Source: Chryseobacterium jejuense
Lineage (GTDB): Bacteria; Bacteroidota; Bacteroidia; Flavobacteriales; Weeksellaceae
Assembly: GCF_900100075.1 (NCBI RefSeq)
Contig: NZ_FNEG01000001.1
Coordinates: 1,054,001-1,118,000, forward strand
Length of the DNA stretch: 64,000 nucleotides
Direction of reading: 5' to 3'
In this document: positions 19,547 to 27,708 of the stretch, one piece after another
Position numbering within the stretch: position 1 is the stretch's first letter
Layout: the number at the start of each line of letters is the position of its first letter
Made by a program: the position numbers and the translations under genes
Notes under the pieces: generated by a model
The model's input: only the letters and a program-made list of their open reading frames with translations
Told to the model about the DNA's origin: nothing
Database searches by the model: none

Positions 19547-20413
19547 TTACTTTTTTATTCTATAATTTTCTCTGTAGGTATTGGCCGTAATGCCTGTACA
19601 ACGCCTGAAATACCTACAAAATAGAGAAGAATCTACAAATTGTAACTGGTTACTGATTTCTTTAATGGAAAACGAGGTGGTTTTGAGAAGTTCTTCAGCC
19701 TGTTTTATCACTCTATAGCTAATCCATTGTTTGATAGGCTTTCCGGTTTCTTTTTTAATTAAACTGCTTAAATACTGTGGGGAAAGGTGCAACTGGTCAG
19801 AATAAAATAATACACTTCTTTCCAGATGACCATGTTTATTCAGTAGTTCAAAAAAATGATCGATGATGTCCTGGCTTCTGGTCTGTAGAAGACTATTGTT
19901 CTTGATGATGGGTAAAAATAGCTTTGAAACCAATTCCAAAAGTGCATACAGCAGGTATTGTACAGATTCCACTGTGCTTTCCTCCTTGGTTTTGGAGTTG
20001 TACTCCTCAATTAACTTTCCAGTTGACCAGATGAGTTTTCTTGCCGGAGATTCAGTCTTCATTACCGGATTAATCTTGATTTCATCACTGGCGAGAAGAA
20101 CGGTCAGAAAGCTATAGGTGCTGATGAAGTCCAGAGAAATATAAAATACAGATAATTCAAGATCAGTACTGCTGGAAATATTTCCCAAATCTGTATCCGG
20201 TAACAGCATCATGATGGAATGAGCCTGTATATGAAAAGGAAGAGCATTGATCTGAATATCCAACGTTCCGTTGGATACAAAACAAAGCAACAGCTTATTC
20301 AGATTTCCTGCTTTTGCATGAAACTCTGAGAGGCTGTTTATATTGTATTTTTCAATACATAATCCTTCAAAGTTGGGCTTTATCTCTATCATTATACAAT
20401 TGGATGGCTTCAT
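19547..20413 (-). CDS. AraC-family transcription regulator
   Basis: A 288-residue regulator; Met8 (20392) is an alternative start. The N-terminal part is a cupin-like sensor (IQAHSIMMLLPDTDL). The C-terminal HTH pair is FYSDQLHLSPQYLSSLIKKETG and SIKEISNQLQFVDSSLFCRYFRR, then CTGITANTYREN. It is divergent from the MFS gene at 20585. A minus-strand -7 box TACCTTTG (20451-20458) serves it, and the direct repeat at 20492-20525 lies between the two promoters. It therefore probably controls the transporter, and possibly itself. Confidence 0.9.
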   Translation of the reverse strand: MKPSNCIMIEIKPNFEGLCIEKYNINSLSEFHAKAGNLNKLLLCFVSNGTLDIQINALPFHIQAHSIMMLLPDTDLGNISSSTDLELSVFYISLDFISTYSFLTVLLASDEIKINPVMKTESPARKLIWSTGKLIEEYNSKTKEESTVESVQYLLYALLELVSKLFLPIIKNNSLLQTRSQDIIDHFFELLNKHGHLERSVLFYSDQLHLSPQYLSSLIKKETGKPIKQWISYRVIKQAEELLKTTSFSIKEISNQLQFVDSSLFCRYFRRCTGITANTYRENYRIKK

Positions 20414-20450
20414 AAAATGGTTAATAGTTTTGCCATTGGTTTCCTGGGAT

Positions 20451-20553
20451 CAAAGGTAAGCAGTTAATTTTTCTTTTTGAAAGCGTTGTTTAAAATGGAA
20501 TATAAAATATCAAAAATGGAATGTATTTTATTGGCTGAGTGTTACTAACTTCG
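20451..20553. promoter_or_regulatory. Divergent AraC/MFS promoter region with 21-bp-period direct repeat
   Basis: AAAATGGAATATA at 20492 and AAAATGGAATGTA at 20513 start exactly 21 bases apart. The AraC gene has a -7 box TACCTTTG on the minus strand at 20451-20458. The MFS gene has TAACTTCG at 20546-20553, 20 bases after the second repeat, so the repeats cover its -33 position. Confidence 0.65.
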
Positions 20554-20584
20554 CCAACGGAAATTTTAATCAAACCCTGTTACC

Positions 20585-21745
20585 ATGCAAGAGAGAGAAT
20601 CATTGAATTCGAAAATGCCTACCGCCTGTTTTTTACTTTTCTTTGCCCACGGACTTGTTTTCTCGTCATGGGCCAGCCGGATTCCCATTATTAAAGACGC
20701 TCTTTCTATTAATGAGGCACAGCTTGGGACTCTTTTGCTTCTAATGCCGATAGGTCAGCTTTCTACGATGATGTTATCAGGGAAGTTAATCAGCAAATAT
20801 GGAAGCAGCAGGATGATTAAAAGCTGTTTTTTATTGTATCCGCTTTTTCTTTTGCTGATTGGGCTTTCTCCTTCTTACTGGATGTTGGCCGCTGTTCTGT
20901 TTTTCTTTGGTGTTACGGGGAATTTGTGCAATATAGCAATCAATACACAAGCTATTGAAATAGAATCCGTCACCAAAAGAACGCTATTATCTTCTTATCA
21001 TGGAGCCTGGTGTTTTGCCGGATTGGTAGGAGCATTATTGGGATTGCTTGCTATTAATCTGCATATAGAAACATTTCATCATTTTGTGCTTACGTTTATT
21101 TTGGTTTCTTTAATCTGGCTGTACAGTAAGAATAATCTCACTAATAGTATTCATAAAGCTGAACCGCAAACACAGTCTATTTTTAAATCTGTAAATCCTA
21201 CATTAGTTGGATTGGGAATCATTGGCTTTCTAAGTATGGCCATTGAAGGAGCGATGTTTGACTGGAGTGGTGTTTATTTTCAAACCATCGTAAAAGCACC
21301 ACAAAATCTTATTATATTGGGATATACAAGCTTTATCTTAATGATGACTTTAGGAAGGTTCGTGGGAAACAGGATCATTGAAAAGTTGGGGAAAAGAATG
21401 GTATTGCAGTTTTGTGGAATTCTAATGAGTATGGGGCTGTTCCTTAGTGTTTTTCTTCCGGAACTATGGATTTGCATCATTGCCTTTATGATTATCGGGC
21501 TTGGAGCTTCTTTAAGTGTACCATCAGTGTACAGCACCATTGGTAAAGTAAATACGGTTGCACCAAGTATTGCGCTATCATTTGTATCCAGCATTTCATT
21601 TTTAGGCTTTCTGATAGGACCGCCGTTAATTGGATATATTGCAGAAGGTTTTGATTTAAGGTATTCTTTCGGGCTTTTTGCCTGCTTTGGGATCTTATTG
21701 AGCATTATGGCCGGAAAGATGGATATATTCCGAAATAAAAATTAA
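20585..21745 (+). CDS. MFS transporter, YbjJ/FucP-like
   Basis: A 386-residue inner-membrane protein with 12 predicted helices. FFAHGLVFSSWASRIPIIKDAL, just after a short hydrophilic start, and the cytoplasmic loop GKLISKYGSSRMIK fit the YbjJ-type and sugar-porter-like MFS branch. GNRIIEKLGKRMV is the matching loop in the second half. The substrate is unknown; efflux or sugar uptake are both possible. It is divergent from an AraC regulator, with a 21-bp-period repeat at its -33 region, which suggests inducible expression. Confidence 0.85.
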   Translation: MQERESLNSKMPTACFLLFFAHGLVFSSWASRIPIIKDALSINEAQLGTLLLLMPIGQLSTMMLSGKLISKYGSSRMIKSCFLLYPLFLLLIGLSPSYWMLAAVLFFFGVTGNLCNIAINTQAIEIESVTKRTLLSSYHGAWCFAGLVGALLGLLAINLHIETFHHFVLTFILVSLIWLYSKNNLTNSIHKAEPQTQSIFKSVNPTLVGLGIIGFLSMAIEGAMFDWSGVYFQTIVKAPQNLIILGYTSFILMMTLGRFVGNRIIEKLGKRMVLQFCGILMSMGLFLSVFLPELWICIIAFMIIGLGASLSVPSVYSTIGKVNTVAPSIALSFVSSISFLGFLIGPPLIGYIAEGFDLRYSFGLFACFGILLSIMAGKMDIFRNKN

Positions 21746-21762
21746 TCTGTTAGGAAAAGATA

Positions 21763-21800
21763 AAACGGTTTGTTTGGGAAAACAAACCGTTTATTTTTAT
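21763..21800. terminator. Bidirectional terminator
   Basis: A perfect 13-bp stem (AAACGGTTTGTTT / AAACAAACCGTTT) with loop GGGA, followed by ATTTTTAT. It lies between the converging MFS gene and SnoaL-like gene. Confidence 0.8.
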
Positions 21801-22186
21801 ATCCAATTCTCTATAAGATGGAACCACAAGGCCTTTTCTTCATTGAAAAGGAAAACCGCTGATGCTGTCCTCCAGTTAGCTATTCCCTCCGTAGTCTGAA
21901 TTTCAGTATAGGTAGCCAAGCCATGATGCTCAGAGCAGTGAACCTTTATATTTTCAATCTGGACACTACGATCAGGAAATTTTCCAAAAACAGTAGGAAG
22001 CCAGTCTGAAAACATGGATAAGGTAGCTGTATTTCCGTCTCCATTAATCATTTTGAAGTCAGGAGAGAATCCGGAAATAATTTTTCTGAATAAAGCCTCC
22101 TGATCCTGTTCATTCCCCTGAAACCATTTTTCAATATTTTCACAGAAGTCTTTTAATTCTACACTAATTTTTTCTTTGTTATTCAT
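21797..22186 (-). CDS. Small NTF2/SnoaL-like protein (DUF4440 type)
   Basis: A 129-residue cytoplasmic protein. Its helix-helix-strand opening (LKDFCENIEKWFQGNEQDQ) and closing strands (ASAVFLFNEEKALWFHLIENWI) match the NTF2-like fold of DUF4440/SnoaL proteins. No catalytic residue can be assigned. It is 36 bases downstream of the DHA2 transporter gene on the same strand and probably belongs to its transcript. Confidence 0.65.
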   Translation of the reverse strand: MNNKEKISVELKDFCENIEKWFQGNEQDQEALFRKIISGFSPDFKMINGDGNTATLSMFSDWLPTVFGKFPDRSVQIENIKVHCSEHHGLATYTEIQTTEGIANWRTASAVFLFNEEKALWFHLIENWI

Positions 22187-22222
22187 AGATTTAAAATTAT
22201 ATTATTTTTTTGTTGATAGAAA

Positions 22223-23602
22223 TTAAGCATTAATATATTTGCGCAGCCTGCCATTTACGAATAGGCCTATGATCTGAATAGCTCCGATCATCAATAGGGA
22301 TAATGCAAAAGCTTTTGGAAAGTCCAGAACATTAATCATGTTGAAAAACAAGGTTCCTATTATAGCTCCACCCATTACACCGCCTACCTGCATTCCGATA
22401 CTTACCAGACCTGAAGCCTGTCCTGCTTTTTCTTTGGTGGTAAAAGTAATGGCAGTCCGCATCATTACAGGCATAATTGTTCCATGGCCTAATCCTGCTA
22501 TAAATAGTGTAATATGAGTGATGAAAGAAGGTTTTTGTTGGAAATAAAAACACAATGCACTAAAAATAAACCCGCTCATTAATAGTCCCAGACCAATATA
22601 GATCATTTTATAGGTGGGAAGTTTTATTTTGGATACCATTAATGGGCCTAGGAAAAAGGCAACTCCATATGGTACAATGGCTAATCCTGTCTGCATGGAA
22701 TCCTGATGCAGAAATTCCTGCAGATAATAAGGATAACAAATAAACAAGCCTGAGGTGAAATTGTAAAAAAAGAGAATCAAAAGACTCAATGCAAAAGGCT
22801 TATGCTGAAGCAATGTAGGATCTATAAGGATTGGACGATTATTTTTAAGTAGATATATTTCATATCTGATAAAAACAATCAATAATGATATTCCTGATAT
22901 CGTAACAGCGAATATCCACCAGGCCCATTGGTATTTCTGTCCGAAAATAAGAGGACATATCAACATCAGCAGTGCAAGAATCAGCAACAATGAACCTTTA
23001 AAGTCAATTCCTGAATTAGATTCCTTGTGGTTATTGTCCATAGTGAAATGAATCCCAGTAATACAAACTATGGTGATAGGAACATTCACAAGAAATACCA
23101 TTTCCCAGGAAAAACCATTCCAATGCATACTGAGAAGCAAGCCTCCAAGTAATTGCCCAATCACAGAAGCCAACCCAAATACCGAACTAAAGAGACTTAC
23201 TGCCTTGGGTTGCTCCTGGCTGCTGAACAGAACTTTTATGGAAGCTAAAACCTGAGGTGCAAGCAATGAAGCGCCAACTCCCTGAAATAATCTTGCGATG
23301 ATAAGCCACGTTACAGTAGGGGAAAAAGCGCAAGCCAGAGAAGACAATAAAAAGGTATATAATCCCAGGGTGAAAATTTTCTTGCGTCCATAGAGATCTC
23401 CCAGCCGTCCACCACAGACAACTAAGGCTCCATAGGTGAGTCCGTAAATAGCAATCACCATCTGCAGTTGGTGGTCACTGGCTTTGAATGCATTTTTGAT
23501 GGAAGGCAAGGCCATATTCACAATAAAATAATCCAGCGGTGAAAGAAAGGCTCCGGCAATCAGAAAATTGAGTGCCTGCCATCGTTTCGGATAAGTATTC
23601 AT
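22223..23602 (-). CDS. MFS drug transporter, DHA2 (EmrB/QacA) type
   Basis: A 459-residue inner-membrane transporter with about 14 helices. LDYFIVNMALPSIKNAF (residues 23-39) corresponds to the DHA2 motif LDxTIVNVALP. GGRLGDLYGRKKIF is motif A, and GVGASLLAPQVLASI belongs to helix 4-5. These proteins expel drugs or toxic metabolites by proton antiport. A -7 box TATTTTTG lies 12 bases before the ATG on the minus strand, overlapping the divergent AraC promoter region. The AraC product at 23677 is the likely regulator. Confidence 0.9.
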   Translation of the reverse strand: MNTYPKRWQALNFLIAGAFLSPLDYFIVNMALPSIKNAFKASDHQLQMVIAIYGLTYGALVVCGGRLGDLYGRKKIFTLGLYTFLLSSLACAFSPTVTWLIIARLFQGVGASLLAPQVLASIKVLFSSQEQPKAVSLFSSVFGLASVIGQLLGGLLLSMHWNGFSWEMVFLVNVPITIVCITGIHFTMDNNHKESNSGIDFKGSLLLILALLMLICPLIFGQKYQWAWWIFAVTISGISLLIVFIRYEIYLLKNNRPILIDPTLLQHKPFALSLLILFFYNFTSGLFICYPYYLQEFLHQDSMQTGLAIVPYGVAFFLGPLMVSKIKLPTYKMIYIGLGLLMSGFIFSALCFYFQQKPSFITHITLFIAGLGHGTIMPVMMRTAITFTTKEKAGQASGLVSIGMQVGGVMGGAIIGTLFFNMINVLDFPKAFALSLLMIGAIQIIGLFVNGRLRKYINA

Positions 23603-23613
23603 ACTTTTTTATG

Positions 23614-23654
23614 CAAAAATAGCCTCCTTTTGTTATGGTAAAATTGTACTTTTG
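23614..23654. promoter_or_regulatory. Divergent MFS/AraC promoters
   Basis: Two TAnnTTTG boxes face away from each other: TATTTTTG on the minus strand (23614-23621, for the transporter) and TACTTTTG on the plus strand (23647-23654, for AraC). Only 25 bases separate them, so the -33 regions overlap and one bound regulator could affect both. Confidence 0.6.
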
Positions 23655-23676
23655 GAGGAAAATATAGTGTACACTC

Positions 23677-24522
23677 ATGAAAGGACTCCATCTTGAAGGA
23701 ATTAACGTAAAAGAAATAAAGCTTAAAGGAGAAACTGTTTTTAAAACGACAACTTTTCTTTCATTTATCTATATCGTAAAGGGTAAAGGAAAACTCCTGT
23801 ATGATGAACGTTCTATTGATTTTACAGAGGGTAAACTTTTTATTATTCCACAGCAAGAATCTTATCGTTTTGAAAGTGAGAATGCAGATCTTATTAGCAT
23901 AGAATGTCCTATTGAGTTTATTGATAAAATCCGTCTGGAAGCAGACCGCATTGAAAGTTGCGAGAACCTATACAAACTGCAATACATCAGTAATAACTAT
24001 CATGCCCGTGCCGGATGTGTTTTTAGGAATAAAAATGATGAAGATTTTGCAAAGACTCTTATTCTTCAGATTGCCAATGAATTCAGGAATAGGGCAGAAG
24101 ATTATCTTATCATCCGTAACTGTATTTCAATTCTGCTTAATCTTATTGCCAGAAATATCATTCAAAGTGAGACTTCAGACCTACAGGAGAATAAAAAAGC
24201 TTTTTCTATTATGAAGATCATCACTTATATTCAAAAATATATAAAAGACAGGGAAAAAACCGGAATTCAGGCTATTGCAGATCATTTTGGGATTTCCGGA
24301 AATTATTTCGGAGAATATTTTAAACAGCAGACCGGAGTTTCTTATCAGGATTATTTACTGGATTATCGGCTTAAATTGGTAGAAACCTATCTGAAGTACA
24401 GCAGTGCAAGGCTTAGTGAGATTGCCTATGAATTACAGTTCAGTGATGAGAGCCATCTTTCTAAACTCTTTAAAAAATACAGAGGGATAACTCCCGGTGA
24501 GTACAGAAAAAAAAATAAGTAG
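23677..24522 (+). CDS. AraC-family transcription regulator
   Basis: A 281-residue regulator. Residues 25-90 form a cupin-like sensor (YIVKGKGKLLYDERSIDF, EGKLFIIPQQESYRFES). The C-terminal HTH pair is GIQAIADHFGISGNYFGEYFK and RLSEIAYELQFSDESHLSKLFKKY, then RGITPGEYRKK, the usual end of the family. It is divergent from the DHA2 drug transporter and closely resembles the regulator at 28753 in length and layout. Confidence 0.9.
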   Translation: MKGLHLEGINVKEIKLKGETVFKTTTFLSFIYIVKGKGKLLYDERSIDFTEGKLFIIPQQESYRFESENADLISIECPIEFIDKIRLEADRIESCENLYKLQYISNNYHARAGCVFRNKNDEDFAKTLILQIANEFRNRAEDYLIIRNCISILLNLIARNIIQSETSDLQENKKAFSIMKIITYIQKYIKDREKTGIQAIADHFGISGNYFGEYFKQQTGVSYQDYLLDYRLKLVETYLKYSSARLSEIAYELQFSDESHLSKLFKKYRGITPGEYRKKNK

Positions 24523-24599
24523 AAAGTACTGCTTAGATCTATTTCTTTGGCGATGTAAGCTGTTGATTTATTATATTTTAAGGTTATTTTGAAAATTAA

Positions 24600-24625
24600 C
24601 ATAGTAAACTATATAGTTGACTATG
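24600..24625 (+). promoter_or_regulatory. Perfect interrupted palindrome, MarR operator
   Basis: A 26-base symmetric site: CATAGT, two free bases, ACTATATAGT, two free bases, ACTATG. Every base outside the two spacers pairs with its mirror. It lies 33 bases before the MarR start and directly upstream of a -7-like TATATTTA (24634-24641), where a bound MarR dimer would block transcription. Confidence 0.75.
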
Positions 24626-24658
24626 TATTTTTATATATTTACATCAAAGATTTTTAAA

Positions 24659-25153
24659 ATGGATTTTGACTTTATTAAAGACTTGGGATATAAAGCATTG
24701 GATAGCAGATTGAAAAGGATCAGTGATCGGATGGCTCATGATGTTAGAAAGTTTTACAAGGAGTTCGGAATTGATGTAGAACCTAATTGGTATCTGGTAT
24801 TTATGCTGCTTCAAAAAAGAGGGGAGATCTCCATTACGGATATTGCAGAACCCTTGGGATATTCTCATCCGTCTGTAGTGGTTATTGTAAAGAAAATGAC
24901 AGAAAAAGGATATCTGATGATAAAGAAAGATCATGAAGATAAGCGTAAACAGATGATTTCTCTATCTCCAAAAGCTATTGAAATGCTTCCCCAGTTAGAA
25001 CAGGTTTGGGACAGTTGCGAAAACGCTATTTTAAAATTACTGTCAGAGGATTTATCTGTTTTTTCCTACCTGGATGCAATAGATCAGGAACTGAAAGACG
25101 AGTCTTTCCATCATCGTTTCAAAAAAGAATACTTAAAATCAATACAATCATGA
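24659..25153 (+). CDS. MarR-family transcription regulator
   Basis: A 164-residue winged-helix repressor. EISITDIAEPLGYSHPSVVVIVKKM is the HTH, and EKGYLMIKKDHEDKRKQMISLS is the wing with the conserved D-DKR motif. An ATG at 24617 in the same frame is inside the palindromic operator and would add an implausible hydrophobic leader, so the ATG at 24659 is chosen. Its stop overlaps the start of the next gene (ATGA), so the two proteins are translationally coupled. The palindrome upstream implies autoregulation. Confidence 0.88.
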   Translation: MDFDFIKDLGYKALDSRLKRISDRMAHDVRKFYKEFGIDVEPNWYLVFMLLQKRGEISITDIAEPLGYSHPSVVVIVKKMTEKGYLMIKKDHEDKRKQMISLSPKAIEMLPQLEQVWDSCENAILKLLSEDLSVFSYLDAIDQELKDESFHHRFKKEYLKSIQS

Positions 25154-25914
25154 AAACACTTCTTCTTTTTATCGCGCTAATTTTCTCTAACCTTGTGATT
25201 TCTGCTACTGAAACCAAAGTGATGATAAGAGCAAAAGCAAAGGATGCTAAATTTATTGGAAGTTCATTGGGTGGTGCTCACATCATTGTCCGAAATAAAC
25301 TGAATCAAAAGATTTTAGCAGAAGGAAATACAACCGGAAGTACCGGGAACACTGACCTGATTATGAAAACTCCTAAAGTGAGAGGAAATTCAATTACTGA
25401 CGATCAAACAGGTGGGTTTGTAGCAACGGTTGACATTGAAGAACCTACATTTGTGACAATAGAAGTGATATCTCCCTTGAACAGCAGACAGGCACAAGCT
25501 GTGGTAAGTACTGAGTTATGGCTGATTCCCGGGAAAAATATTTTAGGAGAAGGCATCATCCTTGAAATTCCAGGATATATTATTGATATTTTGAAACCAA
25601 GAACCCATCAATATATTGCATTGAACACCATTAAGGATAAACCATTTTTGTTTCAGGCGAACATTGTAATGATGTGCGGTTGTGTGATTGAGAAAGGCGG
25701 TGTCTGGAATTCTGATGAGATTGAAGTGAAAGGAATTTTGAAGAAAGACGGAAAATTCGTTAAAAATATTGATATGTCATGGGTGTCCACCAATTTATTT
25801 GAAGGAAATCATATCATTAATACTCCAGGAAATTATGAACTTACTTTGTATGCTTATCATGAGAAAACAGGGAATACCGGAGTAGATAAAGTTAATTATG
25901 TAGTGTTTCAATAA
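25150..25914 (+). CDS. Secreted protein coupled to MarR, function unknown
   Basis: A protein of 254 residues with a signal peptide (MKTLLLFIALIFSNLVISATE). No lipobox and no sorting tail, so it is probably periplasmic. The mature part is beta-rich: an N-terminal stretch of short strands (KVMIRAKAKDAKFIG, AHIIVRNKLNQKIL), a middle section with LWLIPGKNILGEGIILEIPG, and a C-terminal Ig-like segment ending NYELTLYAYHEKTGNTG. CGC sits in the segment FQANIVMMCGCVIEKGG. The start overlaps the MarR stop by 4 bases. I do not recognise a family. Confidence 0.75.
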   Translation: MKTLLLFIALIFSNLVISATETKVMIRAKAKDAKFIGSSLGGAHIIVRNKLNQKILAEGNTTGSTGNTDLIMKTPKVRGNSITDDQTGGFVATVDIEEPTFVTIEVISPLNSRQAQAVVSTELWLIPGKNILGEGIILEIPGYIIDILKPRTHQYIALNTIKDKPFLFQANIVMMCGCVIEKGGVWNSDEIEVKGILKKDGKFVKNIDMSWVSTNLFEGNHIINTPGNYELTLYAYHEKTGNTGVDKVNYVVFQ

Positions 25915-26106
25915 TCATCGTAGAATAGTTTGATAAGAAAAGAAGATCCCGAAAAGGTCTCCGTTATATATTTTAAAACATATTTTATTTCCACTTAAAG
26001 TAAAAGTATATTGTAACCCATTAGAATAATATAAAATATCTTATTTTTATCAGATCAGGAAAATGATTATTCCTGAGATTTAAGAGTAAACTAATTATCA
26101 TGAAAA

Positions 26107-26133
26107 ATCTCATTGAAAAATTATAGATGAGAT
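26107..26133 (+). promoter_or_regulatory. Small hairpin and 8-codon upstream ORF
   Basis: ATCTCAT (26107-26113) pairs with ATGAGAT (26127-26133), ending 9 bases before the next ATG. An ORF of eight codons (MKNLIEKL) starts at 26100 and runs into it. Either may be chance; noted because both sit at the translation start. Confidence 0.3.
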
Positions 26134-26142
26134 CCGAAAATT

Positions 26143-27102
26143 ATGAAAAAATATATTTTATTAGGTTTGATATTGTCTTTATCGGTTCATGCGGAGAAGA
26201 AGACCGAACCTGTTGTATCTCATCAAAATATTCTTGTAACTGCTCAGGAGATCAGGTATTTTGAGAATGAACCTCGTTATGGGGCTTATATCTCTACCAG
26301 CAACTGTTCTTTTGAAGTCTTAATTAATGATATTCCTGTTATAAAACATATTGATAGCTCCGGCAGTGGTTTGGCAGGTTCTTATTTTCCATTGAATGAA
26401 TGGATTACTAAAAAAGGAAATCAAAAAATCAGTATTAAAATGACTCCTGGTTTTAATCAGGAGAAGAATACTTTACACACCGAACTTGCTCCTAACTCAG
26501 AATTACAGATAAAGATTGTAAAATCAGTGTTCAATAAGACTGGAGGCTCTGAAGAAGATGAGGTAAGGAAGTATTCAACTTCTAAAAAAAAGCAGGTGAA
26601 TGATGATAGATTTGAAGATACCTTCACTTTCTTTGCTGATGTTCCCTACCACATAGAAACTCTTGACAATGCTGAATTCTTGCTCACTGATGATAAAGAT
26701 AAACTCCAGCTTCTTGAACAGCAGGTATTGGCTAAATATGATAAAGTAAGAGATATTTATATGAAGGGCTCCTGGAGTGCACTAGCAGCTATTTACTATA
26801 ACAGAGAAAAAAGAGTAGCCAAACAATTGAGTTTACTTCCGGATGAAATAAAGTCCAGATGGAACAATGATTATGTATTCAGAACCAATACTGATATTAC
26901 ATTCTTTGATCTGAAACCCATCGAAGATTATAAGATGACCTTTTATGCAGATGGTAAAATTGTATGTCTGCAGCAGATTAATAATGAAAAATCATCCCTT
27001 TGGGGTGGCTTCAAAAGAAAAGGTAAGGATAATATAACGACAACTTATATTACCCTTTATCTCTATCGTCCCAAAGGTACTAAGGATCTGGAAGTATATT
27101 AA
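26143..27102 (+). CDS. Exported protein, function unknown
   Basis: A 319-residue protein with a signal peptide (MKKYILLGLILSLSVHAEKK). The first 130 residues look like a beta-sandwich (SFEVLINDIPVIKHIDSSGSG, NQKISIKMTPGFNQ, LQIKIVKSV). A helical segment follows (LLEQQVLAKYDKVRDIYMKG), then a second beta region ending LWGGFKRKGKDNITTTYITLYL. No lipobox, membrane anchor or known catalytic motif. I do not recognise a family; a periplasmic location is inferred. Confidence 0.65.
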   Translation: MKKYILLGLILSLSVHAEKKTEPVVSHQNILVTAQEIRYFENEPRYGAYISTSNCSFEVLINDIPVIKHIDSSGSGLAGSYFPLNEWITKKGNQKISIKMTPGFNQEKNTLHTELAPNSELQIKIVKSVFNKTGGSEEDEVRKYSTSKKKQVNDDRFEDTFTFFADVPYHIETLDNAEFLLTDDKDKLQLLEQQVLAKYDKVRDIYMKGSWSALAAIYYNREKRVAKQLSLLPDEIKSRWNNDYVFRTNTDITFFDLKPIEDYKMTFYADGKIVCLQQINNEKSSLWGGFKRKGKDNITTTYITLYLYRPKGTKDLEVY

Positions 27103-27126
27103 AACAATATATAGTAACCTGAAATT

Positions 27127-27708
27127 TTACAAAGAATCGGTGATGGCCAATCCTGTGATGGTGTCCAGCCATTCTTTTCGTTCCTTTTCGGTTAATTCAT
27201 AGAGCGGTCCTATAAAATGGTTCTCAATAGAAGAAACCCCACAGTATTCTAAAATACCTTTCTTGAGCTGAATAAGCCCACTGGATTGATATTCATCTTC
27301 ATAAAGCTTAAGAGATAAGTCGCCTGCTGTAGTAATAATTCTTGCTGATTTTGCATTCAAAAGCCCTTCGCTGTTTCCTTTTTTATCACTTTTGAAAGTA
27401 ATTCCGGGGAGAAACGCTCTGTCAAAGAATCCTTTCATGATAGCAGGCATACCCAGCCACCAAACAGGGTGTATCCACACCTGATGGTCACTCCATTGTA
27501 TATCGTCAAGAGCTTTTACAAGATCGGGTTCAAGTTCCATTCTTTGACGGTAGCCAAATTGCAGATTAGGATTAAAGTTCAGTTGTCCAATAGCAATATA
27601 ACGTACCTCAGCACCGGAAGCCTTTGCAGAGTTAATATAAGATTCTGCAATAACAGCGTTAAAACTTTCCTGATCCGGATGTCCGTTGATAACGACAATT
27701 TTTTTCAT
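27127..27708 (-). CDS. NAD(P)H-quinone oxidoreductase, flavodoxin-like fold
   Basis: A 193-residue FMN/FAD protein. KKIVVINGHPDQESFN at the start is the phosphate-binding strand-loop of the MdaB/KefF/NQO family, and VWIHPVWWLGMPAIMKGFFDRAF is the isoalloxazine region. ITTAGDLSLKLY follows. These enzymes reduce quinones by two electrons. Its start overlaps the end of the upstream esterase gene by 4 bases, so the two are one operon, divergent from the AraC gene at 28753. Confidence 0.88.
   Translation of the reverse strand: MKKIVVINGHPDQESFNAVIAESYINSAKASGAEVRYIAIGQLNFNPNLQFGYRQRMELEPDLVKALDDIQWSDHQVWIHPVWWLGMPAIMKGFFDRAFLPGITFKSDKKGNSEGLLNAKSARIITTAGDLSLKLYEDEYQSSGLIQLKKGILEYCGVSSIENHFIGPLYELTEKERKEWLDTITGLAITDSL

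Noticed and set aside
24617..24658. Upstream start of MarR
   Set aside because: It lies inside the palindromic operator and adds residues with no family match.
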